From Phyllostachys edulis (Eukaryota > Streptophyta > Magnoliopsida > Poales > Poaceae), in contig CM070561.1 in assembly GCA_036346405.1 (NCBI GenBank), forward strand, positions 4,962,834-5,026,833: a stretch of 64,000 bases of DNA, in the 5' to 3' direction. Under the pieces are notes generated by a model that was given only the letters and a program-made list of their open reading frames with translations, was not told the DNA's origin and searched no databases. The position numbers and the translations under genes were made by a program. Positions 56,092-64,000 of this stretch are shown piece after piece (within the stretch, counting starts at the first letter, position 1; every line of letters begins with the position of its first letter).

Positions 56092-56949
56092 TTGTGTTTA
56101 TCGTAGATTGTTTGTCTTATCATAATTGTTTGATGTGTTAGTATGATTCACCATTTGTGGCAACGACTAATGATTTTAAATTACTTTCACAGATTTGACC
56201 AAAGGTGGTACTTTCCATGTTCGCAGTAATTCATGTCACCGTTTGGTCCATTCGATGCGTGGGGTAATGGTTCTGGTGGGCCAATAAGCTTAAGATCTCA
56301 AGGGGGTAGGTTTACATTATTTCCAATGGACAATGGGTAACTACATGAGTATTTGCCAATTTGTTGTCAAGCACTTGGTGTAATTTTCATGCATTGGTTT
56401 TTAACAGAAGATCATTTGGTTCCTCTAATTATTTACTAGACCATGAAAAAAGTCTTTGAGCATGCTGGAGATCTTGTCAACATTAGAGTGGTACACAATT
56501 TGAAGCGGCTTATTGTCAAGGCTTTGGAGAGGAGGAAGAAGGTGCCGATAGTCAACTAAGATCATTAGTCAGATGTACTGGACTTCTCATAATACTTTTC
56601 TATCAAGTTCTTAATGCTAAACATGATTTCTGTGTGAATAAACACATTAAGGAAAGCTTGCGCTGATTATGCTTGATGAATCCAGCTCTAACTGCAAACC
56701 ACTATGCTTAATTCCTACTATAGTGCTTAACTTGATATTGTGGAGTCCGTTAACAAAGTTTTGTCAGCCTTCTAAATCGGGTGCTTGATTCTTTATTTTT
56801 AACTTTCTCACTACTTGATCTATTAGCATAACTCATTTTTGTTTTTCTTAAATAGGTAAATTCCTATCTTCAGATTGTGGGGGAGCCAAAGCTTCTCGCC
56901 CATTTGCACCCCTCATCGCACAATACGCTTAGATCCAGATCTCGATCTC
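56092..56949. other. Downstream captured or unassigned DNA with an unknown coding scrap
   Basis: At about 56443-56560 a plus-strand frame reads KKVFEHAGDLVNIRVVHNLK, RLIVKALERRKKVPIVN and a stop, which looks like real protein text, but I do not recognise the family. Near 56220-56330 SPFGPFDAWGNGSGG is Gly-rich. The right hAT-like end is at 56900-56914. The last 35 bases lead into the CACTA terminus at 56950. Confidence 0.35.
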
Positions 56950-58650
56950 ACTACTACAAAAGGGGCTATCCTAGATGCCTCATCACAGACGGTTCCTTAG
57001 AACCGCCTCAGATAAATACAATCACATACGGTTTTGTTTAGCGACGCGTCGCGCTACTAGCTGCAGAAAAATCGCCAGCAGATGTGATGTCATAGACGGT
57101 TCATCTTTAAAATCGCTTGTGAAATTATCACGCATTTGTTCGATTAAAACCGCTCTGTGATCGTTATTAATATCACAAACGGTGCATGTTTAAAACTATC
57201 TCGTGAAATATCACAAACGGATATTAAAAAGAACTATCTCGTTATAGTTATTAATATCACAGACGGTGCATGTTTAAAGTCGCTCGTGAACTATCACGAC
57301 GGCTTTTAATACAAACCGTCAAGAATATTAATAATTACCATAGATGGTTTTTAATACGAACCGTCTATGATTATTTTTGTATCTCAGACTGTTTGTGGGT
57401 TGGAAGTGTCTGTGATATGTTGAATGCCGCTTCACCTCCCGCGCGATGCGTCTCTTCGTCTCCCGTGCCGACGTTACTCCTTGCATGTTTTATAACAATG
57501 ATCATCCGCCACCATACTTCTCACACATCGCTATACTTTCAAGCACAAATGAGATCATCCACCACCGTACTCCACACTACACATCGTTCTACGTACTCTC
57601 AAGCACGAACAAAATGGCTCCCCACTCTTCTCCCCGACATCGCATTGATGGCCTACTCGCCATCTGGCCAGATAAGCACCTCGCCACCAGATGTTGGTGG
57701 AAGGCTATGAAGGACATCAGAACCACAAGGTTCTCCTCCTCCGGCGAACGATATGCCGAGACACGTGACGGCAACGTTGCGCTGTCCAGACAACCTCCTC
57801 TGCCGTGTCTTTCGGGTGTTATGCAGCTTCCGGCGAGCTAACCTCGCCATCAGTATAATCCTCGAGCAAGAGGTTGCACATCTACAGGAGTATTATCGTC
57901 ACTTGGAATGCAACATCGAGGCGGCGAGCGACCGAGTCGACCAAGCCGAGACACCTCAAGCAAGAGAAGAGGGCATATGGGCGCTTACTAGGGTCGCCAG
58001 AGGAGCTTTTGGGCTAGTATGGAATGATCACGCCAACGGTTGGAAGTGTTTTAGGCTACTGCTACGATCTTGAACTCTTCGATGCCGATGACGCCACCTA
58101 TGAAGCTTTGATAACGGAGATAGCAGAGCTACTTGGGCCACTAGAAAAACTTGATATTTTATTATTTCTACTTTTTTAAAATCTTTTGTAAGTAGTTTAA
58201 CTAGCCACGCTGCTTGGCCATATGTAAATACAAAAATGATATAAGAAATCCAGTTTGAAGTTAAGTTATCGCATGTCTATGCTAAACTTGTTTACTATCA
58301 CATGTGGTTTAGTTGAAACAACCGTCTGTGATAAAGAATACTTCACGAGCGGCTTTTTAAGTATAACTGTCAGGATATGTTTCACCGACGGTTTGTGGTT
58401 AGAACCGTCTGTGATACATTTTTTAACTATTACAGAGACCGCCTACTTCACAAATATGCTATAAATTACAACAATGATACACACACACAAAATCTTCTCC
58501 AACCACTTGATATGGTCCGCATCGCGCCCATCTTCAAATCCAAAGATGTTTAGCCTCTACTCCAAAGACAACTTCCATTCTCTGCTCTAGCCCATAATCT
58601 ATTCTTTGCCTCAGATTTCAAGGCTCCTTTGCTCTGTCAATGGTGTCAAC
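56950..58650. mobile_element. Second CACTA element, left end (right end not found)
   Basis: CACTACTACAAAAGGGGC is followed by subterminal repeats (TCACAGACGGTTCC / GAACCGCCTCAGAT, CACGCATTTG, CACAAACGG) over 56990-57420, and related repeats recur at 58290-58445 (CACCGACGGTTTG / GAACCGTCTGTGATA). No TGTAGTAGTG end is seen before the Gypsy LTR at about 58651. Either it was deleted, or the Gypsy element is nested in this CACTA and the right end lies beyond the window. Bases 57430-58080 have a coding-like stretch (next entry). Confidence 0.7.
57753..58073 (+). pseudogene. Coiled-coil-like coding stretch inside the second CACTA, unrecognised
   Basis: The frame contains ISIILEQEVAHLQEYYRHLE, CNIEAASDRVDQAETPQARE and GAFGLVWNDHANGWKCF. 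The heptad-like middle suggests a coiled coil. Upstream open text in other frames (57446-57841) may belong to it. I do not know the family; it may be a captured host exon or a CACTA accessory protein. Confidence 0.3.
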
Positions 58651-61600
58651 TATAACGACCCGGCCAGTGGCACACCGGGAGGTCCTCAGACCTCCCTGGG
58701 AGGTCCGAGAGGAGCCCCAGACGCCCCGAGAGGTCCTCAGACCTCCCGGGAGGTCCGCAAGGATTCCCAGACGCCCCGAGAGGACATCCTGGATCAGACA
58801 GACCTCCCGAGAGGTCCGAGAGGACCACTCGGAGGTGCGGGAGGTCCCGACCAGAGGTCGCTGGACCTCGACCTCCCAAAACTCCACGTCTCCACCCGAG
58901 GGAGGTCCGAGGAACCACCCCGAGGAGGTCGTGGGGCTTAGGGCAAGCTTTCAAGTCTCTCGTGATCCAAACCAGCCCCTAGAGATCATCGATCGTTCTC
59001 ACAAAGAAACAAGTGATAACATAAACATCCACAAGACTTTATTAATAGCAAAAGGGAGGTTTGATTACAAGGGTTGCTTACAACTCCAGCAATAGGGAGC
59101 ACACAAACGCAGCGGAGAACAAAACCCAAAAGACAAGGTCCACCCATTACACCACAGATCGGGCCGAGGGCGCGGCCTAATTGAGCTGGTCATCTTCATC
59201 ATCGAAGAAGTCTTCATTTGCTCAATAAATGAATCAAGCAAGAGTGAGCACCACAACCGTGCTTCGCAAGTTACACCCACAATTAATGTAATGACATGCA
59301 TAGGGATATATCAAAGGACAAAGATAGTAGGGTTGATTTGCATAAAGCCAATTTTATTTCAAATACAAGTATTAAGTTTCAAGGCGGTTACAATAATTAA
59401 AATTCAGTTTTACAAATCCATTTTCAGTTGGATACATTCATCATTGAAATGGTGAGGGATACCCTCCTACACAAGGCTTCCCACCCAAACCCAGTTTTGG
59501 TTAAGCCACCAAAACCAATTTCAATATTTATTTTGAAGACCAAAACCAAGAGCTAACTTTGAGTGACATTGCCAGCATGTCCATGACCGTGGACACGGCT
59601 ATTCAAATAGAATTACACTCTACAGAGGTTGCACACTTTACCCACATGACATGAACTCTCTAGTTTGCTTGGCATCCGTCGATGCCACCTCACACTTCCT
59701 TTGGTGAGAGGTCTAGAGCACATGACAAGGTCTTTACAATGCATTGCTCCACCACACCACCCACTCTAAGGTTTCGCTCCCATTGGACTCTCCATCCATG
59801 GGGTTTAAGCCCCTCTTGAGCCCAAGTGACTACAACTAGTCATAACATGACAACCCACCACGCCCCATGAGGCAAACCATGGTAGAGCTTTGCAAATTAA
59901 TTAGCCAGGTCCCACGCCCCAAACTGGAGACATGTGGTTGCACAATTTTGGCATAGCCCATTATAGGCTTAGCAAGTGGTGTCTCAAAGACCGGTCCTTA
60001 ACCGACTTGGGCGACAAACCTCAACCCTAGGGCCTCGGATCACACGACCCCCGTGCATAGACATGCACCAACCATACAACCAGCTTCGCCCAAGTCAAAA
60101 CCATTTTTTCATTAACCATGCTTTACAATTCTCCATGGCACACCAATGCCAACGCCAAGTAAAACATCCATGACACACCAATGTCATGGCCGAAATCCCC
60201 ATGGCACACCAATGCCATGGCTCAAAACATTTGAGTATTTGATGTTTTTGGTCTAAATTCCTCAAATCAAGATTTTGGTCTAAGCATTACTAAGCATTTC
60301 ATTTTTCAAGAGCTTCGGGTCCTCACTATTGCAAGAACCGGTTTTTATCTATGGTGACAAAGAGGTTGATTCAATCATGGATAGAGGTCATACCAAACAA
60401 AGAAGTTTAACTATGGATTGAAAGCTAGGCATTGAAATACTTAGTAAAGTAAGCATGCATACATCTTTGAAAACGTCATAAGTAATTTGAAATATTGGGT
60501 GCAACATGTTCAAGAGTGTAACTTGCCTTGCTCAAGATCTCGAGTCGCTTCCTCTCCCTCATCGAACTCGGGCTCCCTACTGCGGGCAATCTACACGTGA
60601 AGAACCAAATATTCAAACAAAGCTCAAGAAAAATCCAAAGAACTCCAAATAAACTTTAACACAAAACCAACAGAGAAGCTGGGAGGTCAAGAGGAGGTCC
60701 AAGGAGCTTGGTGGAGAGGTCCTGGAGCTCCAGAGAGAATGTCCAAGCTCGAGTTGGAGGAGGTCCAGAGACTAGAGAGAGGAGGTCTATGGTGGCTCTG
60801 GAGACAGAGAGTAGAAATGAGGAAGAAAGTGATAAAGGAGGGCTCTCCCAAACTATATATAGGGGAAGTCATTGCACATGACCCAGATTGGAGTCAACAA
60901 GAGTTGGTAAATAGGACAGTGGAGTAGGCAAGGAATGTGACATTGATTATGACATGAGTATCGAAAAGGTGAGGACATTTAATGCACACAACGTGTATTA
61001 AATGTGTGGAGACTTCCTTACCCACAGCACTCGGCCAAAGGTAATGAGATCTGGGTGCTTGACTGCCCAGTGGGGCAGCCAAGACCCACCAAGGAGGTCC
61101 TGCAAGGACCTCGAGGAGGTCTTGTAGTGAACAAGGGGAGGTCCTCACCCACCGGGGAGGTCTGACAGCTGGATCTCCAAAGGGAGGTCCAAACGGTCAA
61201 GATCAAGCGCACTGAGAGGAGGTCCGCAAGGGCAAGGAGGAGGTCCTTACCATAAGGTAGAAGTCTGACGGTTGGATCTCCAAAGGGGAGGTCCAACGGT
61301 CAAGATTTAGACACAAACGGGGAGGTCTGCAAAAGTAAAAGGGGGACCTCACCCGCAAAGGAGGTCTGGAATCATAGGATCCAATCCAGGGGAGGTCTGA
61401 ACGGTTAGGATTCCCAAGGGGAGGTCCTAACGATCGGATCTGCCAAAGAGGGGAGGTCTGGACGGCCAAGATTTCCAAAGGGGAGGTCTTGACGGTCCAG
61501 ATCCACAAGGAGGAGGTTTGGATAGTTAAGATCTCCAAGGAGGAGGTCCTAATGGTACAGTTGTGCAAGGAGGAGGTCTGGGCCGCTGGATTTCGATCGG

Positions 61601-62235
61601 ACCGTCCAAAATGGTTGGGACGTTCGGACCGCCCGAACGCCACAATAGATCGGACCGTCCAATGGAGATCCAAAGGCTCAGAGAAGGTGGGATGTTCGGA
61701 CCATTCGAACGTCTCACCAGGATCAAGCCGTCCATTGCAAATCGGACGACTCACATTCGATAGAGGTGGAAATAGATAGGGAGGATATCTTGGAGGACCT
61801 AGGGAGGTCCAGTGGGACACAGGGAGGTCCAATAAACATAAGGGGAGGTACTAGAGGACATGGAGAGGTCCTGAAGGACACGGGGAGGTCAAAGCGTTTG
61901 GGAGATCTAGACCTAAGGAAACCTGGACCATAGGAGGACTGCACAGAGGAGGTCTGGACCTTTGGATCCAAACGAAGGAGAGGTCTGGGCCAATAGATCT
62001 CAGACAAAAGGGAGGTCTAGACCAGAGATAGACAAGAACATGGACAGAGAAGGAAAGACCAACAAAGCTCCAATAACTCAATAAACCAACAAGGAACTTT
62101 AGTTGTAGTTTGAGTTAGTCAACTTAAAGCCATTATGAAATTTCAAGTTAAGCTTTGAATTCTCATCAAAACAAAATGGTTCTTTTTATTTCGAAAATTC
62201 CAAAAAGAATTCTAAAATAAATTCAGGGTGTCACA
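58651..62235 (-). mobile_element. 3' LTR of a Tekay-type Gypsy element (about 3,585 bp)
   Basis: On the minus strand it starts TGTGACACCCTGAATTT right after the polypurine tract (GGGGGGTAGGTT, 62236-62250) and ends GGGTCGTTATA, the usual ..GTTACA end with a change. It shares with T1 and T2 the opening bases, the GGAGGTC blocks (58675-58930 and 60680-62040), and the conserved core (in reverse, about 59575-59740). The degenerate GGAGGTCTGAACGGTTAGGATC-like units at 61140-61600 are its version of the T2 arrays. Many short ORFs here are repeat shadows. The partner 5' LTR lies beyond the right edge. Confidence 0.85.
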
Positions 62236-62270
62236 AACCTACCCCCCTTAAAGGAATCTCGACCCGAGAT

Positions 62271-63060
62271 TCAAGCTTGGCCAGCAAAGAGATGTGGGTA
62301 GTTTGCTCTAAGGTCTTCCTCTTTTTCCCAAGTGCTTTCACTCTCTGGATGGTGGCTCCATTGCACCTTGTAGGTTCGAAGAATTCTGCTCCTGGTGACA
62401 CGCTCTATGATGTCCAAAATTTTGATGGGTTTCTCCACATAAGTGAGGTCTTCTTGGAGGTCAATGCTTTCCAGCGAGGTGTGGTCTTCAGGTACCCTAA
62501 GGCACTTCCTCAATTGTGACACATGGAAGGTATTGTGCATTGCCGAAAGAGAAGTGGGCAACTCAATTTTGTAAGCCACTTCACCTTGTCTTGCCAATAT
62601 CTTGTATGGTCCAACAAATCTTGGAGCTAGTTTTCCTCTGGTTCGAAATCTCCTAACTCCTTTGAGTGGGGTTACTCTAAGGTACACAAAATCTCCAACT
62701 TCAAAAGATAAGTCCCGGCGTCGAGTATCGGCATAGCTCTTTTGTCTAGACTGAGCTTCTCTCAAGCGCTCCCTTATGAGCTTCACCTTTTCTTCAGCTT
62801 CTTTGATGATATCAGGTCCATAATATTGGCGCTCACCCACTTGATCCCATAGGAGAGGGGTTCTGCATTGCCTTCCATATAGAGCTTCAAAGGGTGACAT
62901 CTCCAAACTAGCTTGGTAATTGTTATTGTAGGAAAACTCAGCATAGGGGAGGTTCTTATCCCAGCTATCCCTATAGTCCAAAGCACAAGCTCGAAGCATG
63001 TCCTCAAGTATTTGATTCACCCTCTCTGCTTGACCATCGGCTTGAGGATGGTAAGCAAGA
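62271..63060 (-). pseudogene. Tekay Gypsy integrase C-terminal half and chromodomain
   Basis: The minus-strand open frame 63020-62271 reads MNQILEDMLRACALDYRDSW (just after the third catalytic Glu), then AEFSYNNNYQASLEMSPFEA, YGRQCRTPLLWDQVGE, and KLAPRFVGPYKILARQGEVA. It ends in a chromodomain (ILDIIERVTRSRILRTYKVQ, then WSHHPESESTWEKEEDLRA). A chromodomain on the integrase marks the chromovirus branch of Ty3/Gypsy and is thought to steer integration to heterochromatin. One frameshift near 63050 separates it from the catalytic core; otherwise this part is intact. Confidence 0.92.
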
Positions 63061-63721
63061 TCTTGAAATTAAGTCTTGTCCCCAAGACTTCATGGAGACC
63101 CTCCCAAAACCTTGAGGTGAACTGGGAACCTCTATCCGACACTATACTCTTGGGTACACTATGTAGACATACAATTCGTGCTAAGTACAACTCAGCCAAT
63201 TTGTTACTTGAATAGGTGGTCTTGACTGGGATAAAGTGTGCCACTTTAGTCAACCGATCCACAATAACCCAAATAGAGTCATAACCCGATTGGGTCCTTG
63301 GCAGTCCAGTGATAAAATCCATGCCAACTTGCTCCCATTTCCACTCTGGAATAGGTAAGGGTTGAAGCAAACCAGCAGGTCTTTGGTGTTCGGCCTTGAC
63401 CCTTTGGCATACATCACAGTGTGCCACATACTCGGCTATTTCTCTCTTCATGCCAACCCACCAATACTTATCTTTGAGGTCTTGGTACATCTTCGTGCTC
63501 CCTGGATGGATGGAGTAATGTGACTCATGGGCTTCCTTAAGTAGGAGGTCTTTTATGTCCTGGCTGTTCGGCACACATAGTCTTTTGCTGAACCAAAGGA
63601 CCTCATGTTCATCCAATGAAAATCCAGGAGCTTTGTCTTGCCCTACATTGTCTCTTATTTCCATGAGGTCTTTATCCTTGAATTGCTTCTCTCGGATCTG
63701 CTTCTGGACCACAGGCTCCAC
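63017..63721 (-). pseudogene. Tekay Gypsy integrase N-terminal half (zinc finger and core)
   Basis: It contains an intact HHCC-type finger (LLKEAHESHYSIHPG ... YVAHCDVCQRVKAEHQRP) and the core with the first Asp in VGMDFITGLPR and the second in SIVSDRGSQFTSRFWEGLHE. The frame ends after GTRLNF, where a small frameshift throws the reading off before the third acidic residue. The start at 63721 is only where this frame opens; it is fused upstream to RNase H across another frameshift. Confidence 0.92.
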
Positions 63722-63998
63722 TCAAGCGCATGTACAAAACCTTGCTCCACAATTTCCAAATTAAGGCGCCTCATCTCTTCATATAATCTGGGTTGATTTT
63801 CTCGGACCATTAAGAGATGGCAGTAGCTTTTTCGGCTCAAAGCGTCAGCTACCATGTTTGCTTTTCCTGGGTGGTAGTGAATTCCAAGGTCATAGTCTTT
63901 AATGAGCTCCAACCATCGCCTCTGTCTAAGGTTGAGGTTCGGCTTGGGTGAAGATGTACTTTAAGCTCTTATGGTCTCAGAAGACCTCGCAATGATAC
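63655..63998 (-). pseudogene. Tekay Gypsy RNase H C-terminus (runs off the window)
   Basis: The minus-strand frame 63912-63722 reads MELIKDYDLGIHYHPGKANM and VADALSRKSYCHLLM, with the DYDLxIxYHPGKANxVADALSRK signature of plant Gypsy RNase H ends. Upstream, to the window edge, DHKSLKYIFTQAE-like text is readable with a frameshift near 63940. The rest of pol and gag lies beyond the right edge. Confidence 0.9.
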
Positions 63999-64000
63999 CA

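Larger units (their letters stand above)
53290..56914. mobile_element. Candidate gene-carrying hAT-like element (Pack-hAT)
   Basis: The left end reads TAGGGGTGCAAACGG (53290) and is followed by repeated ATATCCGAA and AAATCGG phrases (53340-53520), like subterminal motifs of Ac/Ds-type hAT elements. The right end near 56900-56914 reads CCATTTGCACCCCT, an inverted match to GGGGTGCAAA(C/T)GG. Between them are intron-containing fragments of two host genes. An 8-bp target duplication is not convincing (TTGCCACG left; ATCGCACA right). No transposase is present. The left end is well supported; the right end could be chance. Confidence 0.45.

Noticed and set aside
58651..64000. Endogenous virus of plants (pararetrovirus type)
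   Set aside because: Long LTRs, a polypurine tract next to the LTR, and an integrase with a chromodomain mark a Ty3/Gypsy retrotransposon; no movement or coat protein text was seen.

Overview
This window is plant nuclear DNA, almost certainly from a grass (Poaceae). The grounds are a GC-rich first exon of an IBR3-type acyl-CoA dehydrogenase gene, a Copia element whose LTR begins like Angela/BARE-1, Tekay-type Gypsy LTRs 3.5 to 5 kb long, and CACTA transposons with CACTACTAC termini. I cannot name the species. No bacterial genes, CRISPR array, tRNA or rRNA gene is visible. Only one probable host gene is present, and it runs off the left edge; nearly everything else is transposable-element (TE) sequence, much of it nested.

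Left part (1-16938). Exons 1-3 of the IBR3-like gene lie on the minus strand (209-1748). Then come a tandem-repeat patch split by a putative solo LTR (2625-3034), a region with repeated ACACGTGGC boxes (3600-4010), the tail of a Tekay-type LTR (4640-4933), low-complexity and unassigned DNA with foldback, hAT-like stretches (4934-8050), and an old LTR ('C', about 8050-16909) into which a 4,952-bp solo LTR was inserted (8644-13595, target-site duplication (TSD) CGGAA).

Central nest (16939-53278). A Reina-like Gypsy element on the minus strand was split between its RNase H and integrase regions by an Angela/BARE-type Copia element (18751-49429, TSD ATAAG). The left LTR of that Copia element was split by a Tekay-type LTR 'T1' (20417-42381, TSD CGTAG). 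T1 in turn holds a second Tekay-like element 'B', which has only a 3' LTR (20539-25817), and a 14.7-kb CACTA transposon (26691-41413, TSD TGT). The CACTA contains a 4,439-bp solo LTR 'T2' (28794-33232, TSD TGTGT). The order of insertion reads directly from the junctions: Reina, then Angela, then T1, then CACTA, then T2. The CACTA keeps decayed minus-strand genes: a TNP2-type transposase and a second gene with Transposase_24-like and Ulp1/C48-like parts.

Right part (53279-64000). A segment with hAT-like ends (53290-56914) carries fragments of two host genes with introns still in place: ribosomal protein L11 and importin alpha. This is a candidate gene-capturing ('Pack') hAT element. It is followed by the left end of a second CACTA (from 56950) and by the 3' half of a Tekay chromovirus-type Gypsy element on the minus strand (LTR about 58651-62235; RNase H, integrase and chromodomain at 62271-63998), which continues past the right edge.

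No functional pathway joins these parts. The biology on show is insertion history, TE decay, gene-fragment capture and unusual repeat architecture inside LTRs. Lineage names come from remembered family features, not from database searches.
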